64,000 nucleotides of DNA, from contig VXXM01000039.1 in the NCBI GenBank assembly GCA_009835395.1, forward strand, positions 80,943 through 144,942, written 5' to 3'. Position 1 is the stretch's first letter. Every line of letters starts with the position of its first letter. The DNA is from Acidimicrobiia bacterium (GTDB lineage: Bacteria > Actinomycetota > Acidimicrobiia > Acidimicrobiales > CATQHL01). This document shows positions 33,086 through 42,413 of the stretch, piece after piece. Made by a program: the position numbers and the translations under genes. The notes under the pieces are model-generated. The model made no database searches. It was not told where the DNA came from and worked only from the letters and a program-made list of their open reading frames with translations.

Positions 33086-34401
33086 GGAGCGGACGCTACT
33101 CCGGCGGGCGGTGTCCCCGGCGCCGTCGGCGCCCAACCTGTCTCACGGGCACCAACACGCACGCCCGAGTCCGCTGATTCGCGCTGGGACGACAACGTGC
33201 CCCAGTCCACCGACTGAGGCAGACGAGGCAGCGGTTCGGACCCGATGACCTCGACGTACTTCTGCGCTGCGCCGGTGTTGAATATCACGACACGCTCGTC
33301 GGGGTGGATCGCCTTCTCGGCGACGAGAAGCTCGAGTACTCCGAGGCAGGCACCGGCCTCGGGGGCGAACGCGATGCCTTCCAGGGCGGCGCCCCGCCGA
33401 GCCCATGAGAGGAGTGATCGCTCCGGGCAGGCTCGAGCCTGCCCGCCGGACTCGTTGACGGCGTCGATGATCATGAAGTCGCCGACCGCGGCCGGCACCC
33501 GCAGCCCGCTCGCCGCGGTGGCCGCGTCGGGGAAGGGCTCGGCGAACCGCTCGCCCGCCTCCCAGGCCGTGCTGATCGGCGCGCATCCGTCGGATTGGCA
33601 CGAGATCATGCGGGGCCGGCGCGCGTCGGCGAGCCAGCCGATCTCGGCCAGCTCGGCGAAGGCCTTCCACATGCCGATGAGGCCCGTGCCGCCGCCGGTC
33701 GGGTAGAGGATCACGTCGGGGAGCGACCAGTCGAACTGCTCGGCGAGCTCGAGGCCCATGGTCTTCTTGCCCTCGATCCGGTATGGCTCCTTGAGGGTCG
33801 ACACGTCGAACCAGCCCATCTCCGCGGTTCCCTCGCGCACGACGGCGGCGCAGTCGGTGATGAGGCCGTCAACCAACCAGGCCCGGGCCCCGTAGTAGGC
33901 GGCCTCGAGTTGGTTGACGATCGGCGTGTCGGCGGGCATGAAGACGAACGCCTCCATGCCGACCCGGGCTGCGTAGGCGGCCATTGCGCCGCCGGCGTTG
34001 CCACACGTCGGGATGGCCACCCGCTCGACGCCGAGTTCGTTGGCCCGGCTGATCGCCATGGCGAGGCCCCGGCTCTTGAACGAGCCGGTGGGGAGCTGGG
34101 ATTCGTCTTTCACCCACAGGTCGTTCAGTCCGAGCGCAGCACCGAGTTGCTCGCAGCGGAGCAGCGGCGTCATGCCCTCGCCGAGCGACGCGATCTTGGA
34201 TTCGTCCTCGACGGGCAGGAGTTCCCTGTAGCGCCACATGGTCGGCGCTCGACCGGCGACCGCCCCCTTGGTCATGGCCGCGTCGACGGCTTGGAGGTCG
34301 TAGCGGACCCAAAGCGGCCGACCCTCGTGGAGGGTCTGGAGTTCGTTGTGGGGCAGGTGGGTGCCATCGATGGCAGCCTCGAGGTGGGTGACGTAGCTCA
34401 C
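33082..34401 (-). CDS. threonine-synthase-like PLP-dependent enzyme
   Basis: A 439-aa fold-type II PLP enzyme. The pyridoxal lysine lies in ESQLPTGSFKSRG at about residue 108, the phosphate-binding loop is TCGNAGGAMAAYAAR, and the second glycine-rich loop is YPTGGGTGLIGMW. It is of the threonine-synthase/cysteate-synthase/lyase type. The first 20 residues and the RYREL segment suggest a threonine-synthase branch. The second GTG at 34401 is preceded by AGGAG; the upstream GTG at 34416 lies within that site and is rejected. It follows the DMGDH-like gene by 11 nt, so a lyase acting on a substituted amino acid released by demethylation is possible. Confidence 0.82.
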   Translation of the reverse strand: MSYVTHLEAAIDGTHLPHNELQTLHEGRPLWVRYDLQAVDAAMTKGAVAGRAPTMWRYRELLPVEDESKIASLGEGMTPLLRCEQLGAALGLNDLWVKDESQLPTGSFKSRGLAMAISRANELGVERVAIPTCGNAGGAMAAYAARVGMEAFVFMPADTPIVNQLEAAYYGARAWLVDGLITDCAAVVREGTAEMGWFDVSTLKEPYRIEGKKTMGLELAEQFDWSLPDVILYPTGGGTGLIGMWKAFAELAEIGWLADARRPRMISCQSDGCAPISTAWEAGERFAEPFPDAATAASGLRVPAAVGDFMIIDAVNESGGQARACPERSLLSWARRGAALEGIAFAPEAGACLGVLELLVAEKAIHPDERVVIFNTGAAQKYVEVIGSEPLPRLPQSVDWGTLSSQRESADSGVRVGARETGWAPTAPGTPPAGVASAP

Positions 34402-34412
34402 CGGCTCTCTCC

Positions 34413-36833
34413 TCACGCCCGCGGGCGTTTGTGGGCGGGGTCGAACATGGGCTCGGTCCGCACGACCGCGGGGGAGCGTACGCCGATGATGTCGACGGCC
34501 AGCTCGGTGCTCGCTTCGGCGCGCTCGGGGGCGACGTAGCCCATGGCGATGTTGGTGCGCATCGTGTGCCCGTAGCCGCCGCTGGTGACCACGCCGACCA
34601 GGTCGTCGCCGGCCCAGATGGGATCACCGGTGTGGGCGGCCGCCTCGTCGTTGGTGACCTCGAGGGCGACGAACCGGCGCCGGTCGCCGGCCTCGCGCTG
34701 GGCGACGATGGCATCGCGACCCCGGAAGTCCTTGTCGAGGTCGACGAAACGGTCCAGCCCGGCCTCGAGCACCGTGTACTCGGTGTGGAGATCCTGCTTC
34801 CAAGCCCGGTAATTCTTCTCGAGGCGCATCGACTCGGTGGCCAGCAGGCCGAAGTCCACCATGCCGAGCGGCTCACCCGCCGCCGACAGCGCCTCGTACA
34901 CGGCAACCGAGTGCTCGATCGGGAAATGGAGCTCCCAGCCGAGCTCGCCGGTGAAGCTCAACCGGAGCGCCTGCACCGCGAGGCCGCCGATGGTGATCTC
35001 GCGGGTCGACAGCCAGGGGAACGACTTGTTGTCGAGCGGGTGATCGGTGACCGCGCCGAGCACGTCGCGTGACCGGGGACCGGCCACCATGAGGGCGTTG
35101 TGGGTGTCGCTGAGGTTGGTGATCGTCACGGCGGCCGGAGGTTCGGCCTCGTTCAGGAGGTCGAGGTCGTGCCACTCGGCCGGTGCCGCGCTGAACAACC
35201 GGAAATGGTCCTCGGCGAGCCGCAGCATCGTGAACTCCGACCGGAACCGTCCCTTCTCGTCGCTCACGTAGGCAAGGGCGCTGCGGCCGATGGCCGGCAG
35301 GCGACCGGCCGTCAGATGGTTGAACCACTCGTCAGCCCCCGCTCCGGTGACCTCGAAACGGGTGAAGCCCGAGATCTCCACGACGCCGACGTTGTCGCGC
35401 ACGGTACGGGCCTCGGCGCCGACCTGGTCGTGGAAGGTCGAGAAGCGGAACTCCGGCACATGCTCGAAGTCGTTGTGCGCCGGGTGGAAATAGAGCACCC
35501 GCTCCCAGCCGTTGAGCGCGCCGAACTCGGCTCCCTTGGCCGCCAGCACGTCGTACAGCGGTGTGCACTTCGCCTTGCGGCCCGCGGGCCGGTGCTCGTC
35601 GGGACGGTGGAAGACGAACTCGCGCTGGTACTCCTCGACCGCCTTCGCCGAGGCGTAGGCCTCATCCGCGTACCGGGTGAAGCGGCGGGGATCCAGGCAC
35701 CAGGAGTCCCACTCGGACTCGCCGTCGACGATGATCTCGGCCAGGACCTTGCCGAGGCCTCCGCCTTCGCCGATGCCGGCTCGGATGCCGAGCATGGCGT
35801 AGCCGTTGCGTATGCCCGGCAGTTTGCCGACGAGCGGGACGCCGTCGCCGGAGTAGGTGATCGGGCCGTTGATCACCGAGGAGATCCCCGCGGTCTGCAG
35901 CACGGGGAGGCGTTCCATGACCCGCTCCATGTTGTCGGCGATGCGGTCGAGGTCGGGCGGCTCGAGCTTGCCGGCGAAGGCGTCGGGGATGTGTTGGCGG
36001 CCCCAGGTCTTGCAGCCCTGCTCGTAGATGCCGACCAGCAGGCCGTCGTGTTCCTGGCGGCTGTAGAAGTCGTCGCCCGGGTCGCGGATGAGCGGCACCC
36101 GCCTCTCGAGGGCCTTGAGTTCGGGCAACTCCTCAGTGAGGAGGTACTGGTGCTCCATCGACGACACCGCGGACTCCAACCCGTAGAACCTGCCGACCTG
36201 GTGGACCCGGTACCCGGCGGCGTTCACGAAGCTCTCAGCTTCGATGTCGCCCTTATTGGTGCGCGCGAGCCAGCCGCCGGCGGTGGATTCGAGGCCGATC
36301 ACCTCGGTGTGGCGGAACACCTGGCCGCCGTTGCGGCGACCGGCCCTGCAGAGGGCGTTGACCAGGCCCGTCGGGTCGATGTCGCCGTCCACGGGGTCCC
36401 ACAGGCCACAGGTCAGGCCGGCGACGTCGAGCAGCGGATGCGCTTCGGCCATCTCCGAGGGGCCGAGGACCTCGAAGTCGACGCCCATCCCCTTGGCCAT
36501 GCCGACGAAGTGGCGGTAGCCGTCGAGATCGGACTGGTCGTAGCCGAGCCGGATCCCGCCGTCGTCGCGGTGGTACGTGATCGGCGCCTCGGGGTCGGCG
36601 GCCAGTCGCGTGTACAGCTCAACGGAGTACTTCTTCAGGCCGACCATCGTCTGGACCGCGCCGAACTGGGTGACCTGACCGGCGGCGTGCCAGGTGGAGC
36701 CCGACGCCAGCTCGTCGCGTTCGAGGAGCACCACGTCGGTCCAGCCGTGCTCGGTGAGGTGGTAGAAGGTGCTGGCGCCGCCGACGCCACCGCCGATCAC
36801 GACAACTCGTGCCCGGCTCGGAAGGTTGCTCAC
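34413..36833 (-). CDS. dimethylglycine/sarcosine dehydrogenase-like FAD and folate-binding protein (second copy)
   Basis: An 806-aa DMGDH-type protein. The FAD domain starts at RARVVVIGGGVGGASTFYHL and has STWHAAGQVTQFG, where the tryptophan-histidine pair of the family anchors FAD. The GcvT-like half begins about residue 440, with LRLSFTGELGWELHFPIEHS and ESMRLEKNYRAWKQDLHTEY. It shares the same domain order as the 878-aa protein at 26202 but differs clearly in sequence, so they probably act on different amines or steps. GTG 36833 is 73 nt after the MttB stop. It is translated just before the PLP enzyme gene. The C1 unit is expected to go to tetrahydrofolate. Confidence 0.9.
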   Translation of the reverse strand: MSNLPSRARVVVIGGGVGGASTFYHLTEHGWTDVVLLERDELASGSTWHAAGQVTQFGAVQTMVGLKKYSVELYTRLAADPEAPITYHRDDGGIRLGYDQSDLDGYRHFVGMAKGMGVDFEVLGPSEMAEAHPLLDVAGLTCGLWDPVDGDIDPTGLVNALCRAGRRNGGQVFRHTEVIGLESTAGGWLARTNKGDIEAESFVNAAGYRVHQVGRFYGLESAVSSMEHQYLLTEELPELKALERRVPLIRDPGDDFYSRQEHDGLLVGIYEQGCKTWGRQHIPDAFAGKLEPPDLDRIADNMERVMERLPVLQTAGISSVINGPITYSGDGVPLVGKLPGIRNGYAMLGIRAGIGEGGGLGKVLAEIIVDGESEWDSWCLDPRRFTRYADEAYASAKAVEEYQREFVFHRPDEHRPAGRKAKCTPLYDVLAAKGAEFGALNGWERVLYFHPAHNDFEHVPEFRFSTFHDQVGAEARTVRDNVGVVEISGFTRFEVTGAGADEWFNHLTAGRLPAIGRSALAYVSDEKGRFRSEFTMLRLAEDHFRLFSAAPAEWHDLDLLNEAEPPAAVTITNLSDTHNALMVAGPRSRDVLGAVTDHPLDNKSFPWLSTREITIGGLAVQALRLSFTGELGWELHFPIEHSVAVYEALSAAGEPLGMVDFGLLATESMRLEKNYRAWKQDLHTEYTVLEAGLDRFVDLDKDFRGRDAIVAQREAGDRRRFVALEVTNDEAAAHTGDPIWAGDDLVGVVTSGGYGHTMRTNIAMGYVAPERAEASTELAVDIIGVRSPAVVRTEPMFDPAHKRPRA

Positions 36834-36906
36834 GCTTGGCCCCGCAGTTGTGCAATGGGAGCCTCGGCCCCGGGTTCGATGTCGAGCGCCAGGAGAACCG
36901 AGGCAC

Positions 36907-38487
36907 TCATGCGGACTCTGTCCGCTGTGGGCGGGCGGGCGTCATGTCGCGCGGGTCGAGCACAATCGGGAATCGGCCCCGGATCTCGGCGTCCTGCTCG
37001 GCGGTGAGGTACATCGGGTGGTGCTGCATCAGCTCATCCAGCCGTCGCTGGGCCACGGTTCGCACATCGGGAGCGCCCTTGGACTCCCACTCTTCGGGGG
37101 TGGAGCGGTCGCCGATGTTGGGGTAGAGGTACTCGGTCTGCATCATCGACAGCGTCTGCGCGGTGCCGAGGAAGTGTCCCTCACCGAAGCAGACCGACTC
37201 GATCACGTCGAGTGCCAAGGTTTTCTCGGTGACCTCGACTCCCCGGACGGCCCGGAGGGCGTAGCCGAGGAGTTCGTCGTCGATCACGAACTGCTCGAAG
37301 GAGGCGCCCAGCAGGCTGGCCAGCATGCCCGACGACTCGTAGACCAGGTTGGCGCCGGCGGTGCCGGCCAGCACGGTGGTGATGCCCTTCTCGTAGCCGG
37401 TCTGGGCATCCGGGAGCTTGGAGTCGGCCATGCCCGCGGCGACGCCGCACGGGAGCCCGAATCGCTTCGCCACCTGAGCGGCCGCCGCGTTGAGCACGGC
37501 CGTCTCGGCCGATCCGCCGACCATCGACCCGGTGCGGAGGTCGGACACGAACGGCCAGTTGGAGAAGATCATCGGGTGACCCGCTCGGATGAGGTTGACG
37601 AGCGCCAGCGACGCCAGCGTCTCGGCGGTGGTGATCACAAGCGTTCCCGCCAGTGGTGCTGGTGAGGTGGCACCGGCCTGCCCGGCGGTGATGGCGTTGA
37701 TCGGCATGCCGGCCTCGACCGCCGAGATGAGGGTCTCGCAGGCGTCGGCGCCGTAGCGCAAGGGCGGGACGATCGGGCTGGAGTGCAGCTTGCAGAACGG
37801 GCGGCGGGCGAACTGGCCACGTCCGCCGGCGGCGATATCGAACATCTCGACGACGGGCTTCACGTTCTCGGGAACGGTGATGGCTGTGCCGACGTGCTTC
37901 GTGGTGGCGGCCAGCAGGCAGTAGGCGGTGTTGATGTCGAGGTCGTAGGGGTCGGGGAGGTCGGTTGCGATGACGCACCGGGTGAACCAGTGCACGTTGG
38001 CGAGTTGGTCGGCCAGGCGGGTGAAGTCGTAGAGATCGACCAGGGTCGATGGCCGGTACGTGTCGCTGCGGTGGTCGAACACCGAGACCGCGGCCCCGCC
38101 CGTGCCGAAGTGCACGCGATCGCCGCTGATGTCGAGGTCGTGGCGCGGGTCGCGGCCATGGAGTGTGAAGTCCTTCGCCGCGCCGTCGATCAGGGCCTCC
38201 ATGAGAGGCCGGGGAAGGCAGAGGCGACCGGCGTCGTTCAGCTCGGCGCCGGCGTCGAGGGCCGCCTCGAGCAGGCGCGGGACGGGGTCGGCCACGCCCA
38301 CTCGGGCGAGCACGTCGAACGCGCCATCGCAGACCCGCGTCACCTCATCGTCGGTCAGTGGTCGGTAGGCACCTCCCCGGAGACCGGGTCGTATGGGTGC
38401 CTTGACGCGCTCGGGTCCGTCGGCGCGTTCGCGGCGCTTGGCCTCGCGGGCCTGACCACGGCGATGGGGACGATCCGGCGTACTCAC
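36907..38487 (-). CDS. MttB-like trimethylamine/quaternary-amine methyltransferase, non-pyrrolysine type
   Basis: A 526-aa MttB-superfamily protein (TIM-barrel methyltransferase). Blocks such as PLTDDEVTRVCDGAFDVLAR, HFGTGGAAVSVFDHRSD and VIESVCFGEGHFLGTAQTL are typical. The frame has no internal TAG, so it lacks the pyrrolysine of true trimethylamine MttB and belongs with the MtgB-like group, which demethylates glycine betaine or related quaternary amines in a corrinoid-dependent way. No corrinoid protein gene is present. The first 35 residues are charged and low-complexity. GTG 38487 has GGAGAAG upstream. It begins the operon MttB, DMGDH-like, PLP enzyme, SodC. Confidence 0.87.
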   Translation of the reverse strand: MSTPDRPHRRGQAREAKRRERADGPERVKAPIRPGLRGGAYRPLTDDEVTRVCDGAFDVLARVGVADPVPRLLEAALDAGAELNDAGRLCLPRPLMEALIDGAAKDFTLHGRDPRHDLDISGDRVHFGTGGAAVSVFDHRSDTYRPSTLVDLYDFTRLADQLANVHWFTRCVIATDLPDPYDLDINTAYCLLAATTKHVGTAITVPENVKPVVEMFDIAAGGRGQFARRPFCKLHSSPIVPPLRYGADACETLISAVEAGMPINAITAGQAGATSPAPLAGTLVITTAETLASLALVNLIRAGHPMIFSNWPFVSDLRTGSMVGGSAETAVLNAAAAQVAKRFGLPCGVAAGMADSKLPDAQTGYEKGITTVLAGTAGANLVYESSGMLASLLGASFEQFVIDDELLGYALRAVRGVEVTEKTLALDVIESVCFGEGHFLGTAQTLSMMQTEYLYPNIGDRSTPEEWESKGAPDVRTVAQRRLDELMQHHPMYLTAEQDAEIRGRFPIVLDPRDMTPARPQRTESA

Positions 38488-38520
38488 TCGCTTCTCCGCG
38501 CTGTATCTCGGCGATCCTGA

Positions 38521-38922
38521 TCAGTCCAGGTGAGCCCCCGGCGATTTCAGCTCGCGCAGGAGGTCGGCGATCTCCTCGACGGAAGTCTCCTCTGCGGCCA
38601 CGCGCATGACGAGCTCGTACACATCGTCGTTGGGAGCCGCTGCCACGGAGGCTCCGTTGAGTTCGAGGAACACCGCCGTGGCGAGCCATCCCAGGCGCTT
38701 GTTGCCGTCGATGAGGGCGTGGTTGTTTACGACGGAGTGCAGTAGTGCGGCCGCCTTGGTCCAGATGTCGGGATAGGCGTCAGAGCCGAATGCGCTCCCC
38801 TGGGGGCGCGCCGCTGCGGCGGTCAGCAGTCCGACATCGCGGATCGGCGGGGGATCTCCGAGCAGGCGGCGTGCGAGTTCGATCAGGTCGTCGGGGTCGA
38901 GGAACTCGACCGGACCGGTCAC
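38521..38922 (-). CDS. doc: Doc-family toxin (Fic fold)
   Basis: A 133-aa Doc toxin. The Fic-like motif HALIDGNKRLGW at about residues 68-79 matches the Doc HxFxDxNKR-type loop used to phosphorylate EF-Tu. The N-terminal EFLDPDDLIELARRLLGDPP is typical of Doc proteins. GTG 38922 overlaps the stop of the antitoxin gene by 4 nt. MttB starts only 33 nt downstream, so readthrough into the amine operon is possible. Active-site residues look intact. Confidence 0.88.
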   Translation of the reverse strand: MTGPVEFLDPDDLIELARRLLGDPPPIRDVGLLTAAAARPQGSAFGSDAYPDIWTKAAALLHSVVNNHALIDGNKRLGWLATAVFLELNGASVAAAPNDDVYELVMRVAAEETSVEEIADLLRELKSPGAHLD

Positions 38923-39116
38923 TCTCCCAGGCGCCGCAGCGCCTCGGCGTGGCGGTCCATCACCAACTCGGCCGCAGCGCCGACGCGGTCCTGATGGTCG
39001 CGGCGCGCCACGAACTCGCGCACGGCCCGGCGGGCCGCCTCCTGCATCGATACGCCGTCGAGGGCGGCGCGCTCGCGCAGGGCGTGGCGTTCCTCATCGG
39101 TCAGCCGCAATGTCAT
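38919..39116 (-). CDS. ribbon-helix-helix antitoxin of the Doc pair
   Basis: A 65-aa protein with a ribbon-helix-helix pattern: strand MTLRLTDEERHALRERAALDG, then helices ending in ARRAVREFVARRD. Such antitoxins bind the operator as dimers and cover the Doc active site with a C-terminal region. ATG 39116 is used because family members start at the DNA-contacting strand; a GTG at 39128 is an alternative and would fit a leaderless transcript. A perfect palindrome lies immediately upstream. Confidence 0.8.
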   Translation of the reverse strand: MTLRLTDEERHALRERAALDGVSMQEAARRAVREFVARRDHQDRVGAAAELVMDRHAEALRRLGE

Positions 39117-39130
39117 AGCCACAAGCACAT

Positions 39131-39147
39131 GGTATCACAGCGATACC
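39131..39147. promoter_or_regulatory. palindromic operator of the toxin-antitoxin pair
   Basis: GGTATC, 5-nt spacer ACAGC, GATACC: a perfect 6+6 inverted repeat just upstream of the antitoxin start, overlapping the likely -10 region. Position and symmetry suit binding by the RHH antitoxin for autoregulation. Binding itself is inferred. Confidence 0.6.
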
Positions 39148-39256
39148 GCAGATGCTCAGTCCTGCGGCTTGGTAGAGGATGTGACCATAGGCTGAGAACC
39201 GGACGAACTCTGGCTCACGTCGTGGAGTTGGGTTCGACGTTGGACGGGGAGGTCAG

Positions 39257-40414
39257 ATGGGAAGGGGGCTTGTTATCGCGGCTGCCAGCCTCACTCTGGC
39301 GCTCTGGGGTTCTGCCTGCGGTGATGCAGACCGGGTGACGGTTCCCGAGCCTCTCGGCGAGGCGGGTTCGGTGGCGGCGCCTACGGCTCAGGAGAACGAC
39401 GCGCCGGTGGAGGAGGCGCAGATTCGCCGGCTCTTGGAGGAGTTCGTAGACGGCGGGCAGAGCGTCGGCGTCGTGGCCGGCTTCGTGCGCGACGGCGAGC
39501 GCATCGTGGTCGGTCACGGCCGGTTGTCAGCGGAGGATCCCGGGGCGCCCGACGGTGACACGGTGTTCGAGATCGGCTCGGTCACCAAGGTGTTCACGTC
39601 GATCGTTCTGGCCGATCTGGAGCTGAGTGGGGATCTGGCGCTTGACACGCCGGTGCAGAGCCTCGTCGGCGACGAGGTTCGGGTGCCGGTGCGAGACGGC
39701 GCCGAGATCACGCTCGGGCACCTGGCTACTCACAGTTCCGGACTGCCTCGGCTGCCCGACAACCTGGCGCCGGCCGATTGGGCCAACCCGTACGCCGACT
39801 ACACCGTTGAGCATCTCTACGAGTTCTTGGCCGGCCACAAGTTGGCTCGAGACATTGGCGAGGCCGTCGAGTACTCGAATCTCGGCTACGGCCTGCTGGG
39901 CCACGTCCTAGCCCTCCGAGAGGGAGTCGACTACGAGACGCTGATCACCCAGCGGATCCTCGAACCGCTGGAGATGTCGGACACAGCGGTCGAGTTGACA
40001 CCGCCGTCGCGGGAGCGACTCGCCCCCGGTCACGACGAGGAACTCCAGCCGGTGCCCAACTGGGATATCCCGACTCTCGCCGGCGCTGGATCCCTGCGTT
40101 CGACCGTCAACGATCTTCTGATCTTCCTGGAAGCCAATCTCGGGTTGCGCCAGACGCCGCTGCGCGAAGCGATGGCCCACACGCACGTCCCGCAGGTCAC
40201 CGATCCGGCGCTGGGGATGGACATCGGGCTGGGATGGATCATCGCCGACGAGGGCGACCGCCGGTTCGTGTGGCACAACGGCGCCACCGGCGGCTACAGC
40301 TCGTTCATCGGCTTCGATCCCCAGGCCCGCGAGGGGGTAGTCGTTCTCTCGAACTCGGTGATCAGCGTCGACGGTCTCGCCTACCGCCTGCTGACCAGCG
40401 ACTTCGACGAGTGA
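39257..40414 (+). CDS. serine hydrolase lipoprotein, class C beta-lactamase-like
   Basis: A 385-aa exported serine hydrolase. The N-terminus has a lipobox (ALWGSACGD) followed by a 30-residue spacer. The three catalytic motifs are SVTK at about residues 108-111, YSN around 207 (EYSNLGYG), and HNG near 343 (WHNGATGGYSSF), all canonical for class C beta-lactamases and DD-peptidase/esterase relatives. It may act on peptidoglycan peptides, esters or beta-lactams; the sequence does not decide. It is read divergently from the toxin-antitoxin pair. The start ATG 39257 begins the signal sequence. Confidence 0.86.
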   Translation: MGRGLVIAAASLTLALWGSACGDADRVTVPEPLGEAGSVAAPTAQENDAPVEEAQIRRLLEEFVDGGQSVGVVAGFVRDGERIVVGHGRLSAEDPGAPDGDTVFEIGSVTKVFTSIVLADLELSGDLALDTPVQSLVGDEVRVPVRDGAEITLGHLATHSSGLPRLPDNLAPADWANPYADYTVEHLYEFLAGHKLARDIGEAVEYSNLGYGLLGHVLALREGVDYETLITQRILEPLEMSDTAVELTPPSRERLAPGHDEELQPVPNWDIPTLAGAGSLRSTVNDLLIFLEANLGLRQTPLREAMAHTHVPQVTDPALGMDIGLGWIIADEGDRRFVWHNGATGGYSSFIGFDPQAREGVVVLSNSVISVDGLAYRLLTSDFDE

Positions 40415-40672
40415 ACCTGTCAAGGTCGATCGCGGAGCGCAGACATAGGACGATATTGCGCCCAGAGTGGAGCTGGAGTCCACGACTGTCTGGCCCCGAA
40501 ATGCGGGTTGACCTGGGACTATAGGAGAACGAGGGAATTCGGTTATCACTGCTGGTATCGCGAGTGAATCGCAGCCTGTAGCTCACCGAGATACCTGAGC
40601 AGTGGTCTTGCGGTGGCGAACGACCAACTGCTGGCCGAGGCTAACGCGCTCGGAACCTCGCGGCGCACTCTG
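40415..40672. other. intergenic, no gene seen
   Basis: The 258-nt gap between convergent genes (serine hydrolase and DUF3644-like) has no frame with coding signature. No clear terminator hairpin is visible. Confidence 0.5.
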
Positions 40673-41749
40673 TCACCGGTTCTTGCGCCGAGGCCTGCGC
40701 CGATCCCAGATCTCATCAATGTCCAACTCCGGCAGTTCCTTCTTCAGCAGGTCGAGAGCCTTCGGGCTGTACCGCTTGAAGACGGCTCCGCCGATACGGA
40801 TCACCTTGAAGTGCTCCGGGTCCGATTGAAGATCGAGCTCTTGGATCACCGTTAGCAGCTTGTTCCTGCCGACGCCTGTCTTGTTCGCGAGATCCTGGAG
40901 GCCGAGGCTGTAGAAGTCCAGTTCGTTGACTCGCTTCAGGGCGACGACTGCGGCGTTGGGCTCCTCCATCGCAGAAACCGCTCGGATCGGTGTCGTGTCC
41001 TCGCCCTTCACGATGCGCAACGAGAACGGAATCCCGCCGCCGTCGAGGTCGAGGCGCAGCGCAGCGATGCCGGGGAAGATCTCTCTCCAGTGCCGACCAG
41101 ATCCGATCTGGTCAAGGATCTTGTCGAGTTCTCCGTTGCTCGGCTGCAGTCGCTCGCCGTTGATCGACCCTTCCATAATCGCGAGTCCACGTGCCTGGGA
41201 CCTGGCCTCGACCCGTCGGCGCCTTCCGGGTTCCAGCAGCGCGGAGATCTGTTCGACCTCGCTCGCCACGAGTAGATCAAGTTCCTGGGGAGGGTTCGCG
41301 GTGACCGGAAGCACCCGGTCGGGGAGGTGGTCAGACAGCGACTCGTCGAATACCGACTCGAGGAGGTCGGCGAACAGAGTGACGCCCGCTTGCGTATGGA
41401 GGTAGAGCTGCTGCTCAGAGATCTCGAGCAGGTAGTGGTGAGCAGCGTCCCGCAGGGCGTTGATCGTTTGAAGGGTGAGGGCCTGCTCTTCGGACAGGAA
41501 GCGCCTCTCGCCATCGCTCAAGCCTCTGCGGACGCACGCATCAAAGCCGATCGTCTGCTTCGCGCGGCGCTCTCGAATCCGCCCGCCGCGGTGCACGATC
41601 GACGCCTTCAGCAGCATCTCGAATGCGTGATCCATCAGAATCAGCACCGAGTCGGCCCGTGCGCGCTCGACGGGCCGATTGAAGAACTCGATCGACAAGA
41701 CCAGCGAGTCCACCGCCTTGTTCCGCAGCAGGCGCGCTTCCTTCCTCAC
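40673..41749 (-). CDS. DUF3644/HEPN-like protein
   Basis: A 358-aa protein. The N-terminal region MRKEARLLRNKAVDSLVLSI, the helix SVLILMDHAFEMLLKASIVH and TINALRDAAHHYLLEISEQQ correspond to DUF3644. The R-x4-H pattern in RDAAHH resembles HEPN nuclease motifs. The C-terminal half is different and ends with a winged-helix-like segment (GLQDLANKTGVGRNKLLTVI) that suggests DNA or RNA binding. DUF3644 proteins are often found near phage-defence genes. The start at ATG 41749 is the first in frame. Neighbours are the unrecognised proteins at 42414-46768, so this may be part of a defence island, which is inference. Confidence 0.65.
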   Translation of the reverse strand: MRKEARLLRNKAVDSLVLSIEFFNRPVERARADSVLILMDHAFEMLLKASIVHRGGRIRERRAKQTIGFDACVRRGLSDGERRFLSEEQALTLQTINALRDAAHHYLLEISEQQLYLHTQAGVTLFADLLESVFDESLSDHLPDRVLPVTANPPQELDLLVASEVEQISALLEPGRRRRVEARSQARGLAIMEGSINGERLQPSNGELDKILDQIGSGRHWREIFPGIAALRLDLDGGGIPFSLRIVKGEDTTPIRAVSAMEEPNAAVVALKRVNELDFYSLGLQDLANKTGVGRNKLLTVIQELDLQSDPEHFKVIRIGGAVFKRYSPKALDLLKKELPELDIDEIWDRRRPRRKNR

Positions 41750-42413
41750 CCATCCAGTATCACCAACTCAGCGAGTGGCTTGTTGTATCTGGCCAAGGAT
41801 CATGACGGTGGTGCCCGGGTGACCGGTGCTGAACGGGAGTCACCGGCGGCCGCCTCGGGTTCTCGACCAGCAGGATCTGCCTAAGCCGTCAACCGCTCGG
41901 GCAGGAGGGCGTCCTCTCACGGCGCAACGTCGGTCGCTCGATGTATCGCCCTCTTGCAATGCAGCGGTGCTGGACTCATGAGTCGCTGTCGACTTCGACT
42001 CGGACACACCCCGCACCTCAGCACGGCCCCGAGCCGGCCGACCTGGCGGTATGCGCGAACCAACCAACGAGAAGCACCTGTGGGGCGGGGCGTGACCCGC
42101 GACTTAGGTCTATCGCCGCGGGAAGTTGTTCTCGAGTGGCCCGATGGTGTCGCGTTCGTGGGCGTGATTTGGGAGGGGTAGGACTCCACATCTTCTACGA
42201 CTGCCCGAGAGCGTCTAGCGCATCTGCCCTTCGCCGGAAGTCGCAGTGAGCTTGCGCTCCTGCGGGTCCTGACACGAGGTTGGAAATCCCATGCATCTTC
42301 CTAGTATTCGTACGTGCGTTCGCTATCCGTCGCACACATATGAAGAAGAGCGAGGAGATCAGGCCGTGTCGCTGGCAACGCCGCAGCCTTCCCTCGGTGA
42401 AGGGTGACAGCAG
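41750..42413. other. 664-nt gap between divergent genes
   Basis: No frame here has a convincing start, codon pattern or known domain. A 29-codon frame at 42092-42181 (VTRDLGLSPREVVLEWPD) looks protein-like but has no ribosome-binding site and is too short to call. The base composition looks slightly lower in GC than the flanks. It presumably carries two divergent promoters. Confidence 0.4.

Noticed and set aside
33428..33452. Palindromic GGCAGGCTCGAGCCTGCC stretch in the PLP enzyme gene as an inserted repeat
   Set aside because: The protein length at this point matches family members, so it looks like ordinary coding sequence.
42092..42181. Short 29-codon frame
   Set aside because: Protein-like composition but no ribosome-binding site, homologue or context to support it.
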